The notes under the pieces were generated by a model, which worked only from the letters and a program-made list of their open reading frames with translations, did not search any database and was not told the DNA's origin. 35,967 nt of DNA from Candidatus Latescibacterota bacterium (lineage in GTDB: Bacteria; Krumholzibacteriota; Krumholzibacteriia; G020349025). Where the stretch lies: assembly GCA_020349025.1 (NCBI GenBank), contig CP070763.1, positions 48,117 through 84,083 of the forward strand, read 5' to 3'. Of this stretch, positions 7,683 to 16,820 are shown one piece after another (position 1 is the stretch's first letter; each line of letters starts with the position of its first letter). The translations under genes were made by a program, and so were the position numbers.

Positions 7683-8924
7683 TCACGGCTTCCCGCGTGC
7701 TCTCAGCACGCTCTGGACGTCCTTGTCGCCGCGCCCGGAGAGGTTCACGACCAGGAGTGAGCCCGGCTCGATGCGGCTGCGGTCGAGCAGCAGGTAGCCG
7801 AGCGCGTGGGCGCTCTCGAGCGCAGGCATGATGCCTTCGAGTCGCGTCAGCGCGTCGAAGCCGGCCAGAGCTTCGTCGTCGTCGATCGAGTCGTACTGGA
7901 TGCGTCCGTTGTCATGGTAGTAGGCGTGCTCCGGACCGACGCTGCAGTAGTCGAGCCCGGCCGAGATCGAATGGGTCTCGAGCACGTTGCCGGCATCGTC
8001 CTGCAGCAGGTAGCTCTTCGTGCCCTGGAGCACGCCGCTGCGGCCAGCGGCGAAGCGTGCCGCGTGCCGCCCCGGCTCGATCGCCTCTCCACCCGCCTCG
8101 ATGCCGAGCATCCGCACCGACGGCTCGTCGAGAAACTCGAAGAAGAGCCCGATCGAGTTGGAGCCGCCCCCGACGCAGGCGACGAGCCAATTGGGCAGGC
8201 GTCCCTCCGCCGCCAGGATCTGGGTGCGCGTCTCGCGCCCGATGATGCTCTGGAAGTCGCGCACCATCATCGGGTAGGGATGCGCACCGAGAACGGAGCC
8301 GAGAACGTAGTGGGTGGAATCGACGTGGGAGACCCAGTCGCGCATCGCCGCGCTGATGGCGTCCTTGAGCGTGCGGCTGCCGCTGTCGACCGGCACGACA
8401 CGGGCGCCGAGAAGCTCCATGCGGTGCACGTTGAGGGCCTGGCGCTCGGTGTCGACGCGCCCCATGTAGACGTCGCATTCGAGACCCAGGAGCGCGGCCG
8501 CGGTCGCGGTTGCGACACCGTGCTGGCCGGCTCCCGTCTCCGCGATGACGCGCGGCTTGCCCATGCGCCGCGCCAGCAGGCACTGCCCCACCGTGTTGTT
8601 GATCTTGTGCGCGCCCGTGTGCGCGAGATCTTCACGCTTCAGATAGATGCGGCTGCCGAGCTGCTGCGACAAACGCGCGGCGAAGTAGAGCGGTGTCGGG
8701 CGTCCCACGAAGTTCTCGAGGAGCGTGCCGAGCTCCTCCTGGAAACCGACATCGGCGCGCGCCTCGGCATACGCCCTCTCCAGCTCGGCCAAGGGGGTCA
8801 CCAGCGTCTCTGCGACGTATCGTCCCCCATACACACCGAACCAGCCGCCACGGTCGGGGAGGGCGTGTCGCGCGCTCGTGCGCCCGCCGGGCGCCGGGTC
8901 TGTCAGTCGTTTCTCGCCGCTCAT
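7683..8924 (-). CDS. trpB: Tryptophan synthase beta chain
   Basis: TrpB condenses indole with L-serine to make tryptophan, using pyridoxal phosphate. The 413-residue protein has the family's usual length and motifs: [13 protein letters not shown] near the start, the PLP lysine K107 in H-T-G-A-H-K-I-N-N, the catalytic region A-E-T-G-A-G-Q-H-G, and the phosphate-binding loop G-G-G-S-N. The ATG at 8924 overlaps the trpF stop (ATGA). It is the last trp gene here, and the usual partner trpA does not follow. TrpB alone works poorly without TrpA unless indole is channelled from elsewhere, so trpA is expected at another locus. Confidence 0.97.
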   Translation of the reverse strand: MSGEKRLTDPAPGGRTSARHALPDRGGWFGVYGGRYVAETLVTPLAELERAYAEARADVGFQEELGTLLENFVGRPTPLYFAARLSQQLGSRIYLKREDLAHTGAHKINNTVGQCLLARRMGKPRVIAETGAGQHGVATATAAALLGLECDVYMGRVDTERQALNVHRMELLGARVVPVDSGSRTLKDAISAAMRDWVSHVDSTHYVLGSVLGAHPYPMMVRDFQSIIGRETRTQILAAEGRLPNWLVACVGGGSNSIGLFFEFLDEPSVRMLGIEAGGEAIEPGRHAARFAAGRSGVLQGTKSYLLQDDAGNVLETHSISAGLDYCSVGPEHAYYHDNGRIQYDSIDDDEALAGFDALTRLEGIMPALESAHALGYLLLDRSRIEPGSLLVVNLSGRGDKDVQSVLRARGKP

Positions 8925-9586
8925 CGCCAATTCCTCGACGCTTGCCGCACCGCCTGCACGAAAGCGCGCATGCGCTGCGGGTCCTTGATGCCCGGCGCGC
9001 TCTCGATCCCGCTCGAAACGTCGAGCGCATACGGGCGCAAACGCACGCGCTCGCCGACGTTCTCCGGGGTCAACCCCCCGGCCAGAAAGGCCCGCGTGCC
9101 GGGCGGCAGCTGCGCGAGCATGCGCTGCGCCGTCGCCGGCGGCACCGACACACCGAGCCCACCGCTTCGACCCGCAGCGTCTTCCGCGTCGATCAGCGCT
9201 GCGAATGGCGAGAGCTCGTCGAGCCGGCGCAGGTCCGGCGCGCGATTCGACCCCGCAGCGGGTGCCTGCAGCACGACGATCGCAGGCAACTCGAGCTCGC
9301 CGAACGCACGCGCGCTTTCGCGCCCGTGCAGCTGCACGAGATCGAGGCGACAGCGGCGCGCGACTTCGTTGACGAACGTCGGCGGTTGATCGCGGAAGAC
9401 TCCGACGCGTCTCGCGCCAGCGGTGTCGACGGCGTCCAGCAGTGCCTCGGCCGAGCCCGGCTCGAGCTGCCGCGGACTTCCCTCGGCGAAGACGAAGCCG
9501 AGGAAATCGGCCCCCAGGTGCACGGCCTCGCGCACGTCGGCGATGCGCCGCAGGCCGCAGAACTTGATGCGCATGCGCTCGGCCAC
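8921..9586 (-). CDS. trpF: Phosphoribosylanthranilate isomerase
   Basis: TrpF isomerises phosphoribosylanthranilate to CdRP, the third dedicated step of tryptophan synthesis. It is a (beta/alpha)8 barrel of 221 residues. Visible are the catalytic-cysteine strand [20 protein letters not shown], a strand with the expected acid (A-L-I-D-A), A-G-G-L-T-P-E-N-V and D-V-S-S-G-I-E. The usual G-G-T-G-x-x-F-D-W segment after that Asp is degenerate here ([11 protein letters not shown]). The start is GTG at 9586; ATG 9574 is the alternative and gives a more family-like N-terminus. It lies 17 bases after trpC and overlaps trpB by four bases. Confidence 0.92.
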   Translation of the reverse strand: MAERMRIKFCGLRRIADVREAVHLGADFLGFVFAEGSPRQLEPGSAEALLDAVDTAGARRVGVFRDQPPTFVNEVARRCRLDLVQLHGRESARAFGELELPAIVVLQAPAAGSNRAPDLRRLDELSPFAALIDAEDAAGRSGGLGVSVPPATAQRMLAQLPPGTRAFLAGGLTPENVGERVRLRPYALDVSSGIESAPGIKDPQRMRAFVQAVRQASRNWR

Positions 9587-9603
9587 GTGCGCGTCCCCAC
9601 CTT

Positions 9604-10419
9604 TCAGGCAGGCCCCGCCGCGGCGCGAACGGCCTGCATGAGGTCGCGCGCCGCAGCCTCCGGGTCGGACGCGCGCATGAGTGACTCTCCAACGAGGATG
9701 CCTCGCGCACCCGCATCACGCAACAGCCGCACGTCGTCCGGGCTGCCGATGCCGCTCTCGCTCACGACCAGCAAGCCGGAGGGGAGCTCCTGCAGCGCGC
9801 GCAGCGTCACCTCCAACGACACCTCGAAGGTGCGCAGGTTGCGGTTGTTGACTCCGACGAGGATCCGTTCCGGCTGTCGCTCCGCGGCGGTCGCCGCGCG
9901 CCGGATGGAGTCCGGCTCGTGCGCCTCGAACAGCACGTCCATCCCCAGATCGAGCGCAAGCGTACACAGCTCCTGCGAGCGGCGCGCGCCGAGCACCTCC
10001 GCGATCAGGAGCAGCGCATCCGCGCCGGCGGCGCGCCCCTCGAGAACCTGGTACTCGTGCAGGAGAAAGTCTTTCTGCAACCGCGGTCGAGCGGCGCCGG
10101 CTGCGTGCTCGAGGTGAGCGAGATCCCCCTGGAAGTGATCGCTCTCGGTGAGAACGGAAAGCGCGTCGGCGCCGCCACGTGCCAGGTCCGACGCCAACGC
10201 CGCGACGTCGAACTCGTCGCGGATCACGCCCGCCGACGGAGACGCGCGCTTGAGCTCGGCGATCAGGCCCAGGCGGCCGGGCGCCGCTTCGACGGCTCGT
10301 GCAAAGCCGCGCGGCGCTTCCGCATCGGCCACCGCCCGCTCCACCTCACGCAGCGACCGCTGGGCCATGCGCTCCTGCAGGCGACGTTCGACCACGCGCA
10401 CAATGGCGTCGAGAATCAT
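9604..10419 (-). CDS. trpC: Indole-3-glycerol phosphate synthase
   Basis: TrpC closes the indole ring: CdRP to indole-3-glycerol phosphate with loss of CO2. The 271-residue barrel shows the expected strand motifs: [12 protein letters not shown] (substrate lysine), A-L-S-V-L-T-E, the catalytic lysine strand [17 protein letters not shown] and V-S-E-S-G-I. The start is ATG 10419, with GAGG about six bases upstream. An in-frame extension toward 10617 runs through the palindromic repeat and is not coding. The gene is separated from trpD by 194 bases, the only large gap in the operon. Confidence 0.96.
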   Translation of the reverse strand: MILDAIVRVVERRLQERMAQRSLREVERAVADAEAPRGFARAVEAAPGRLGLIAELKRASPSAGVIRDEFDVAALASDLARGGADALSVLTESDHFQGDLAHLEHAAGAARPRLQKDFLLHEYQVLEGRAAGADALLLIAEVLGARRSQELCTLALDLGMDVLFEAHEPDSIRRAATAAERQPERILVGVNNRNLRTFEVSLEVTLRALQELPSGLLVVSESGIGSPDDVRLLRDAGARGILVGESLMRASDPEAAARDLMQAVRAAAGPA

Positions 10420-10458
10420 GCAGCACCTCGCTCCCCGTGCCACGTGGCTCCGACGTCC

Positions 10459-10605
10459 GCGCGGCGCGCTGAAGAAGCGTTGCGGGCGGACGCTTCTCGC
10501 GGCCCTCCAGGGCCGCTCGTGCGCTCGGCACGCGACCGGCTCGGACTCCTGTCCTCGCTTTCGGCCGCGTGACGCCGCCCGCAACGCTTCTTCAGCGCGC
10601 CGCGC
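10459..10605. repeat. Palindromic repeat element between trpD and trpC
   Basis: Perfect inverted arms of 31 bases (10459-10489 and 10575-10605) flank 85 bases. The centre holds a second perfect hairpin (10499-10516, 8-bp stem) and a 52-base core (10522-10573) that recurs at the right end of the window with about 87% identity. The element lies inside the trp operon transcript, where it could form a very stable RNA stem that stops exonucleases or reduces downstream expression. No open frame in it is credible. Confidence 0.85.
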
Positions 10606-10613
10606 CCCACGTC

Positions 10614-11645
10614 TCAACCTCCGAGACGCTGCGTGTACTCCACGATCTCGGCGAGCTTGCGCCGCACTTGTCCGCTCTCCAGGAGGAGGCGCGACTCCTG
10701 GACGCCCTTCCAGAGGTCGTCCACCTTGCCGGCGACGTACAAGGCGGCTCCGGCGTTCAGGCAGACGGCGTTCTGATGCGCGCCGGGCTCGCCGTCGAGC
10801 ACACGCCGCGCGATCGCGACGTTCTCCTCCAGGCTGCCGCCCTGGATCGCCTGCAGCGTGCAGCGCTCGAGACCGACGTCCTCCGGGCTCCAGGTGTGCA
10901 TCTCGATGCGACCGCGGAAGAGCTCCGCCACGCGCGTCGGGCCCGTCGGCGAGATCTCGTCGAGCCCGTCCTCGCCATGCACGACCAGCGCGCGCTCGCT
11001 CCGCAGCTCGCGCAGCACCTCGGCCAGGGTCGGGACCAGAGCGGCGTCGTAGACGCCGAGAATCTGATGCGTGGCGCCCGCCGGGTTGGTGAGCGGTCCG
11101 AGCACGTTGAAGACGGTGCGCACACCCAGCTCGCGCCGCGGCCCGGCTGCGTGCCTCATGGCGCTGTGGTGCAGAGGGGCAAAGAGAAAGCCGAAGTGCG
11201 TGTCACGCAGCGAGTCCGCAACGCCTTGCGGCGTGAGCTGCAGCTCGACGCCGAGGCCCTCGAGGAGATCGGCGCTGCCGACGCGGCTCGACACGGAGCG
11301 ATTGCCGTGCTTCGCCACATGCACGCCGGCAGCCGCCGCCACCAATGCCGCGAGCGTCGAGATGTTGAAGGTGCCCGAAGCGTCCCCGCCCGTCCCGCAG
11401 GTGTCAAGCACGACGCCGGAGGGAGCCTGGACGCGCGTGGCTTTCTCGCGCATGACGCGTGCAAAGCCGGTGATCTCCTGGACGCTCTCGCCGCGCTGCC
11501 GCAGAAGCAGCAGGAAGGCGCCGATCTGCGCATCCGTCGCCTTCCCCTCCATGATGGCGCGCATGACGCGTTCCGCTTCCCCTTCCGGAAGGGTCATGCC
11601 CTGCAACAGCTTCTGCAGCGCACGCTGCACGACGCTCGCGTCCAC
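10614..11645 (-). CDS. trpD: Anthranilate phosphoribosyltransferase
   Basis: TrpD transfers the phosphoribosyl group of PRPP to anthranilate. The 343-residue protein has the all-helical N-terminal domain, then the PRPP/anthranilate loop G-T-G-G-D (84-88) in D-T-C-G-T-G-G-D-A-S-G-T-F-N-I-S-T. Next come K-H-G-N-R-S-V-S-S-R-V-G-S-A-D-L-L-E and the late G-E-D-G-L-D-E metal-binding stretch. All are standard for the family. The start is GTG at 11645, six bases after the trpG stop; no strong ribosome site is present, so translation is probably coupled to trpG. Confidence 0.97.
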   Translation of the reverse strand: MDASVVQRALQKLLQGMTLPEGEAERVMRAIMEGKATDAQIGAFLLLLRQRGESVQEITGFARVMREKATRVQAPSGVVLDTCGTGGDASGTFNISTLAALVAAAAGVHVAKHGNRSVSSRVGSADLLEGLGVELQLTPQGVADSLRDTHFGFLFAPLHHSAMRHAAGPRRELGVRTVFNVLGPLTNPAGATHQILGVYDAALVPTLAEVLRELRSERALVVHGEDGLDEISPTGPTRVAELFRGRIEMHTWSPEDVGLERCTLQAIQGGSLEENVAIARRVLDGEPGAHQNAVCLNAGAALYVAGKVDDLWKGVQESRLLLESGQVRRKLAEIVEYTQRLGG

Positions 11646-11651
11646 GTTGAA

Positions 11652-12311
11652 TCAGGCTCCACAAAGATCGAGAAAGTTGCGCAGGAGGTCCTTCCCCTGC
11701 CGCGTGAGGATCGATTCGGGATGGAACTGCACGCCCCACGTCTCCGTGCCCTGCACCTTCAATCCCATGACGACGGCGTCGGACGTCGAGCAGGTCACTT
11801 CGAGCTTCTCCGGCAGGCTCTCGCGCTCCACGACGAGCGAGTGATAGCGCGTCGCGACGAAGGGATTGTCGAGGCCGCGGAAGATGCCGCGCCCGTCGTG
11901 GATGATGCGCGAGGTCTTCCCATGCATCACGTGCGGGGCGCGGACGACGCGGCCTCCGAAGGCCGCCGCGATCGCCTGGTGCCCGAGACAGACCCCGAGG
12001 ATCGGCACGCGGCCGCTCAGGCGGCGGACGACGTCGACCGAGATGCCGCCATCCTCCGGTCGCCCCGGCCCGGGTGAGATCACGACGCCGCGCGGTCGCA
12101 GCCTCTGGAGACGCGTCGGGCTGATGGCATCGTTGCGATGCACGTCCAGCACCGCGCCCAGCGAGCCGAGGTACTGGACGAGGTTCCAGGTGAAGGAGTC
12201 GTAGTTGTCGATGATGACGAGCGGGCGGCGCGGCGCGGCGGCGCGCTTGCGGCGCGTTGTCTTCGCGGGCTGTCGTGACGTGCGCGATGCGCTCTTCTTG
12301 CTCGCGCTCAT
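11652..12311 (-). CDS. trpG: Anthranilate synthase component II (glutamine amidotransferase)
   Basis: TrpG releases ammonia from glutamine for TrpE. The class-I amidotransferase triad is visible: C108 in G-V-C-L-G-H-Q, and H197 with E199 in F-H-P-E-S. The domain proper starts near residue 30 (L-V-I-I-D-N-Y-D-S-F-T-W-N). The first ~29 residues are an unusual basic, Ser/Lys/Arg/Ala-rich extension not needed for the fold. The ATG at 12311 overlaps the trpE stop by four bases, which supports this start. The same subunit can serve PabB in folate synthesis in some bacteria, but the operon context points to tryptophan. Confidence 0.96.
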   Translation of the reverse strand: MSASKKSASRTSRQPAKTTRRKRAAAPRRPLVIIDNYDSFTWNLVQYLGSLGAVLDVHRNDAISPTRLQRLRPRGVVISPGPGRPEDGGISVDVVRRLSGRVPILGVCLGHQAIAAAFGGRVVRAPHVMHGKTSRIIHDGRGIFRGLDNPFVATRYHSLVVERESLPEKLEVTCSTSDAVVMGLKVQGTETWGVQFHPESILTRQGKDLLRNFLDLCGA

Positions 12312-13789
12312 GGGAACCCCCGCTCCGCCGACTCGATCGCGGCGACCAGGACCTGCGCCTTGTCGCGCGTCTCTTCATACTCCAGCGGCGGGCTCGAGTT
12401 CGCCACGATGCCGGCGCCGGCGCCGATGAAGACGCGTCCGCTGCGCCACAGAAGCGTCCGGATGCCGATGCAGATGTCCATGTTGCCGTCGAAACCGAAG
12501 TAGCCGACACCCCCGGCGTAGACGTTGCGACGCCGCTTCTCCAGCTCCTGGATGATCTGCATGGCGCGCACCTTCGGCGCTCCCGAGACGGTTCCGGCTG
12601 GGAAGCAGGCACGCAGGACGTCGAAGCTGCCGGCGCCATCTCGCGCCGTTCCACGCACGCCGGAAACCAGGTGCATCACGTGCGAGTAACGTTCGACGCT
12701 CATGAACTCGTCCGCCGTGACCGTACCGTACTCCGAGACGCGCCCCAGATCGTTGCGCCCGAGATCGACCAGCATGACGTGCTCTGCACGCTCCTTCTCG
12801 CTCGCGCGCAGCTCCTCCTCGAGCCGCAGATCCTCGATCGGGTCGGCGCCGCGCGCGCGCGTCCCGGCGATCGGCCGCACCTCCAAGACATCCTCCTCCT
12901 TGCGCACGAGCACCTCGGGGCTCGCGCCCAGAACCACGTCGTCGCCGAAGCGGAGAAAGTACATGTAGGGGCTGGGGTTGATGCGGCGCAGGGCGCGGTA
13001 GACATCGAACGGGTCGCTCGAGATCTGCGCGCTGAGCTCGTGTGAGAGCACCACCTGGAAGGCATCGCCGGCCAGGATGTGCTCCTTGGCGCGACGCACG
13101 TTGCGCTCGAAGTCGCTGCGCGAGGTGCTACTCGTGAAGCTGGGGCGCCGAGCGGAGCGCCGTGCCTGGTAGTGCGTCGGCGTGAAGCTGCGTAGGCGAT
13201 CGACGATCGCGTCGATGCGCCGCGTCGCCTCGGTGTAGCTCGAATCGGGGTCGGAGCCCACTTCTGCGTTCACCACGACCTGGATCGTGTGCGACAGGTT
13301 GTCGAAGACGAGAAGCGAGCCGGTGACCAGGAACTGGGCGTCGGGCAGGTCTCCAGGCTGCCAATCCGGAAGCTTCACCTTTTGCTCGAGAAAACGTGCG
13401 CAATCGTAACCCACGTAACCGACTGCACCGCCGACAAAGCGCGGCAGTCCAGCCACCGGGACGGGCTTGTAGCGCGCCAGCACTGACTCGATCGCGGCGA
13501 GAGGATCCGCCACCCGCGAGGTGCGTCGCTTGCCGCTCGACTCGACCACGAGCCGGGTGCCCTCCACCCGCACCACCGCGCTCGGCTCGGCGCCCAGGAA
13601 GGAGTAGCGACCCCACTTCTCTCCCCCCTCGACGCTTTCCAGAAGGAAGGCGTGACGACCGTCGTCGATCTTCTTGAAGGCGGAGACGGGAGTCTCGAGG
13701 TCGCCCAGAATCTCGCGATAGACCGGAACGACGTTGCCTTCGCGCGCCTTGAGTCGGAACTCCTCGAGTGTCGGTGTAAACTCGTGCAC
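12308..13789 (-). CDS. trpE: Anthranilate synthase component I
   Basis: TrpE converts chorismate to anthranilate with ammonia from TrpG, the committed and feedback-inhibited step. The 493-residue protein has the N-terminal tryptophan-binding motif L-L-E-S-V-E-G-G-E-K-W-G-R-Y-S-F. Its chorismate-binding domain includes P-I-A-G-T-R-A-R-G and the signature C-F-P-A-G-T-V-S-G-A-P-K-V-R-A-M, ending with an Asn-Ser-Pro-rich tail region. Allosteric inhibition by tryptophan is therefore likely. The start is GTG at 13789, with GAGG seven to eight bases upstream. It is the first gene of the operon, and its promoter is about 45 bases upstream. Confidence 0.97.
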   Translation of the reverse strand: MHEFTPTLEEFRLKAREGNVVPVYREILGDLETPVSAFKKIDDGRHAFLLESVEGGEKWGRYSFLGAEPSAVVRVEGTRLVVESSGKRRTSRVADPLAAIESVLARYKPVPVAGLPRFVGGAVGYVGYDCARFLEQKVKLPDWQPGDLPDAQFLVTGSLLVFDNLSHTIQVVVNAEVGSDPDSSYTEATRRIDAIVDRLRSFTPTHYQARRSARRPSFTSSTSRSDFERNVRRAKEHILAGDAFQVVLSHELSAQISSDPFDVYRALRRINPSPYMYFLRFGDDVVLGASPEVLVRKEEDVLEVRPIAGTRARGADPIEDLRLEEELRASEKERAEHVMLVDLGRNDLGRVSEYGTVTADEFMSVERYSHVMHLVSGVRGTARDGAGSFDVLRACFPAGTVSGAPKVRAMQIIQELEKRRRNVYAGGVGYFGFDGNMDICIGIRTLLWRSGRVFIGAGAGIVANSSPPLEYEETRDKAQVLVAAIESAERGFP

Positions 13790-13832
13790 GGACGTTCCTC
13801 TCGCTGCGACACCTCACGCAAAGAAGAGAGTC

Positions 13833-13861
13833 AGCATAGCATCGCCCCTCGAGCGTGGCCA
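13833..13861 (-). promoter_or_regulatory. Promoter of the trp operon
   Basis: On the minus strand TGGCCA (13861-13856), 17 bases and TATGCT (13838-13833) lie before trpE. RNA would start near 13826, giving a leader of only about 37 bases. That is too short for a leader-peptide attenuator or T-box. The -35 lies inside the hairpin that follows nadK. Confidence 0.55.
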
Positions 13862-13888
13862 GAAGCGCGCAAGGCTCGGCCCACGCTC
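13851..13888 (-). terminator. Hairpin terminator overlapping the nadK stop and the trp promoter
   Basis: Arms of 10-11 bp (13851-13860 and 13878-13888, one bulged C) pair around a 17-base loop. The stem starts within the nadK TGA codon. There is no strong T-run. It probably ends the folD-to-nadK transcript. Confidence 0.5.
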
Positions 13889-14777
13889 AATCGGACGACG
13901 TGTAGCGGCGATGTCCCCACGCCAGCTTGTTCCGGAGGGTGTTGTAGAAGCTGTGGTCTTGCGTCCGCACCAGCTGCAGATCCTCTTCGGCCGCACGCAC
14001 GACGATCGAGTCGCCTTCACTCAGGGCGCAGCAGGCGTGACCATCGACACTGATCTCGGCATGCGGCGTGGCGGTGCGCAACAGTCGGATCTCCACTCCC
14101 TCGTCGGCCGAGACCACGAGCGGACGCATGGAAAGGGTGTGCGCGCTGATCGGCGTCATGATCAGCGCGCGCAGTCGTGGCGAGACGACCGGTCCGCCGG
14201 CCGACAGGCTATGCGCGGTGCTTCCCGACGGCGTGGCCACGATGACGCCGTCCGCCATCGTGCTTCCGAGACCGGTTCCGGCGGCCTCGAGCGAGAACTC
14301 GAGGACGCGCGCCGAGGGTCCGTGCAGCACGACGTCGTTCAAACCGCAGAGGCGCTCGGGTGGGGCGCTCCCGGCCGCCAGCGTCGCCTCCAACAGCATG
14401 CGGGGGTCACAGCGATAGCGCCCCGCCAGGACGCGTTGCACCGCCTCGCCCGCGCGCTCTTCGGGCGTATCGGTGAGAAAACCGAGGCTGCCGAGGTTGA
14501 TGCCGAGCAATGGCCGCAGGTCGTCGCCGAGAAGACGAACCGCCGTGAGCAGCGTGCCGTCGCCCCCGAGCGCAAGCACGACTTCGCCGGCATGCACGTC
14601 GTCGACGAGCTCGTACCCATCCAGGGCGCTGCCGCAGTCTGCGCGCGCGCGCAGCTCGTGGATGGGCGGAGACCAGAGAAGCAGCCGGTTGCCGCGGCGG
14701 GGAACCGCCTCACGGATGCGTTGGAGAACTTGTGGCGTGCTGCGTTTGAGCGCGTTGACGACGAGAGCGAGATCCAC
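13887..14777 (-). CDS. nadK: NAD kinase
   Basis: NadK phosphorylates NAD to NADP with ATP or polyphosphate. The 296-residue protein has the G-G-D-G-T loop (71-75) in L-A-L-G-G-D-G-T-L-L, then G-I-N-L-G-S-L-G-F-L-T and the second signature D-G-V-I-V-A-T-P-S-G-S-T-A-H-S-L-S-A-G-G-P. All residues expected for NAD binding are present. The start is GTG at 14777 (V/M-D-L-A-L-V-V-N), preceded closely by GGGGGGAG; no ATG fits. It begins eight bases after dxs. NADPH supply for the MEP pathway started by DXS is a sensible link but inferred from proximity. Confidence 0.95.
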   Translation of the reverse strand: MDLALVVNALKRSTPQVLQRIREAVPRRGNRLLLWSPPIHELRARADCGSALDGYELVDDVHAGEVVLALGGDGTLLTAVRLLGDDLRPLLGINLGSLGFLTDTPEERAGEAVQRVLAGRYRCDPRMLLEATLAAGSAPPERLCGLNDVVLHGPSARVLEFSLEAAGTGLGSTMADGVIVATPSGSTAHSLSAGGPVVSPRLRALIMTPISAHTLSMRPLVVSADEGVEIRLLRTATPHAEISVDGHACCALSEGDSIVVRAAEEDLQLVRTQDHSFYNTLRNKLAWGHRRYTSSD

Positions 14778-14785
14778 GCTCCCCC

Positions 14786-16771
14786 CTAGTGGCGCGGTGA
14801 CACCTCGCGGTTGGCCGCAGAGGGCTTCGCAAGTCCGAGGTGCTCCTTGACCATGCGCACGATGTTCGTCGGGGTGAGGCCCAGCTCTTCGAGCTGCCGG
14901 GACCGGGAGGCATGTTGGATGAAGCGATCCGGAATGCCGAGCCGGCGCACATGCGACGCCGACGTCTGGTGCTGTGCGCAGAGCTCGAGCACAGCCGAAC
15001 CGAAGCCTCCGATCAGCTGGTGCTCCTCCGCGACGACGACGAGGCCGTGCTGCTCGACCAGGCGCAGCAGAAGCGGCTCGTCGAGCGGCTTGGCGAAGCG
15101 CGCGTTGACGACTGTGGGATAGACACCGTCCTTCTCGAGCAGCGAGGCGGCCTGGACGCACCAGTCGACCGAGGTCCCGTATCCGACGAGTGCGACGTCC
15201 TCGCCGGCGCGCAAGACGTTCGCTTTGCCGATCGGCACCTCCTTGAAGCTCTCCGTGAGTGGCACTCCGAGCGCGCTCCCGCGTGGGAAGCGCAACGCCA
15301 CCGGGCCGGAGTCGTGGCGGATCGCGGTGTAGAGCATGTGCCGCAGCTCCTCCTCGTCCGCCGGGGCCATGAGAACGACATGCGGAATCGTGCGGAAGTA
15401 GGCGATGTCGAAGACGCCGTTGTGCGTGGGGCCGTCGTCTCCGACGAGCCCGGCGCGATCGAGAGCGAAGACCATGGCGAGCTTCTGCAACGCGACGTCG
15501 TGGACCAGCTGATCGAAGGCACGCTGCAAGAAGGTGGAGTAGATCGCCGTCACCGGCTTCATGCCGTGCGTCGCCAGACCGCAGGCGAGAAGCACGGCTG
15601 CCTGCTCCGCGATGCCGACGTCGAAGAAGCGATCGGGAAACTTCTCGCCGAAAAGCTTGGTGCCGGTGCCGGCCGGCATGGCGGCGGTGATCGCCACCAC
15701 GCGCGGATCGCGCTCTCCGAGCTGCACGAGGCTGTCGGCGAAGACCTTGGTCCACGCCGGTGGACCCGGTTTCGACTTCACCTTGCCGGTCACCTTGTCG
15801 AAGCTGCCGAGCCCGTGGTAGGTCTCCTGCTTCTCCTCGGCGTACGCCAGCCCCTTCCCCTTCGTCGTGGCGGCGTGCAGCAGCACCGGGCCGCGCAGCT
15901 CGGAGACGTGCTGCAACGCCTCGACGAGCACGCGGATGTCGTGGCCATCGAACGGACCGAAGTAACGCAGGCCGAGCTCCTCGAAGAGCATCCCCGGCGC
16001 CACGATGTTCTTCACGCCTTCCTTGACACGGCTCGCGAGCGTCTGCGCCTTGTCGCCGCGCGGGACCTTGCCGAGCAGCTCCCACAGCTCGGCTTCGAAC
16101 TTCGTGTAGACGCGGCTCGTCGTGACGCGGGTCAGATACTTGGAGAGCGCGCCGACGTTCTTGGAGATCGACATCTCGTTGTCGTTGAGGATGACGATGA
16201 TGTCCTTGCCGAGGTGTCCGATGTTGTTGATGGCCTCGTAGGCGACGCCACCCGTCATGCCGCCGTCACCCACGACCGCGACGATGCGGTAATCCTCGCC
16301 GCGCAGGTCGCGCGCCACCGCCATTCCGAGGGCGGCACCGAGTGCGGTGGATGCGTGTGCGACGCCGAAGGTGTCGTACGGGCTCTCGCTTCGCACCGGG
16401 AATCCGGAGAGGCCACCCTCCTGGCGGATGGTGTGGAAGCGATCGCGTCGTCCGGTCACGAGCTTGTGGCCGTACGCCTGATGCCCCACGTCCCAGACGA
16501 TCTGGTCCCTCGGAGCGTCGAAGACGTAATGCGCCGCCAGCGTCAACTCCACGGCGCCCAGGCTGGCGCCCAGGTGTCCACCCGTCTTGCTGACGACCGA
16601 GACGATCTCCTGGCGGATCTCGGCGGCGAGCTGCTCGAGCTGCTCGATGGAGAGCGCCTTGAGATCGCTCGGGCTGTCGATGGAATCGAGAATGCGCGGA
16701 GGCAATCGTGTCCCTTGGAGCTCGTGACCAGCCGTGCTCGCAGCGCGGCCCCTTCTTGGACTGGCGCCCAT
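14786..16771 (-). CDS. dxs: 1-deoxy-D-xylulose-5-phosphate synthase
   Basis: DXS joins pyruvate and glyceraldehyde-3-phosphate to form DXP, the entry to the MEP isoprenoid pathway and to thiamine and pyridoxal precursors. Transketolase-like domains are complete. They include the V-G-H-Q-A-Y histidine region, the thiamine-diphosphate motif G-D-G-G-M-T-G-G (168-175) ending in I-N-N, the pyrimidine-domain stretch D-R-A-G-L-V-G-D-D-G-P-T-H and a C-terminal transketolase domain. ATG 16771 gives 661 residues. A TTG at 16705 with AAGGGA upstream would give 639, which fits the family better because conserved sequence begins L-P-P-R-I-L-D-S-I-D-S. The start is thus unsure. ispA lies upstream in the same direction. 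Confidence 0.96.
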   Translation of the reverse strand: MGASPRRGRAASTAGHELQGTRLPPRILDSIDSPSDLKALSIEQLEQLAAEIRQEIVSVVSKTGGHLGASLGAVELTLAAHYVFDAPRDQIVWDVGHQAYGHKLVTGRRDRFHTIRQEGGLSGFPVRSESPYDTFGVAHASTALGAALGMAVARDLRGEDYRIVAVVGDGGMTGGVAYEAINNIGHLGKDIIVILNDNEMSISKNVGALSKYLTRVTTSRVYTKFEAELWELLGKVPRGDKAQTLASRVKEGVKNIVAPGMLFEELGLRYFGPFDGHDIRVLVEALQHVSELRGPVLLHAATTKGKGLAYAEEKQETYHGLGSFDKVTGKVKSKPGPPAWTKVFADSLVQLGERDPRVVAITAAMPAGTGTKLFGEKFPDRFFDVGIAEQAAVLLACGLATHGMKPVTAIYSTFLQRAFDQLVHDVALQKLAMVFALDRAGLVGDDGPTHNGVFDIAYFRTIPHVVLMAPADEEELRHMLYTAIRHDSGPVALRFPRGSALGVPLTESFKEVPIGKANVLRAGEDVALVGYGTSVDWCVQAASLLEKDGVYPTVVNARFAKPLDEPLLLRLVEQHGLVVVAEEHQLIGGFGSAVLELCAQHQTSASHVRRLGIPDRFIQHASRSRQLEELGLTPTNIVRMVKEHLGLAKPSAANREVSPRH

Positions 16772-16820
16772 TATCCGCCCCAGCCGACGCAAGGTCAAGT
16801 GCCAAGGAGGGATACGCGTG

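Noticed and set aside
7527..7760. Short plus-strand peptide beginning M-V-R-P-R-G-F-E-P-P
   Set aside because: It is the translated antisense of tRNA-Arg, a well-known annotation artefact.
10420..10617. N-terminal extension of trpC through the palindromic repeat
   Set aside because: The extra residues are Arg/Ala-rich repeat translation; the ATG at 10419 with GAGG fits the family's start.
13790..13832. Leader peptide/attenuator before trpE
   Set aside because: The predicted leader is only ~37 bases with no tandem Trp codons, no competing hairpins and no T-box motif.
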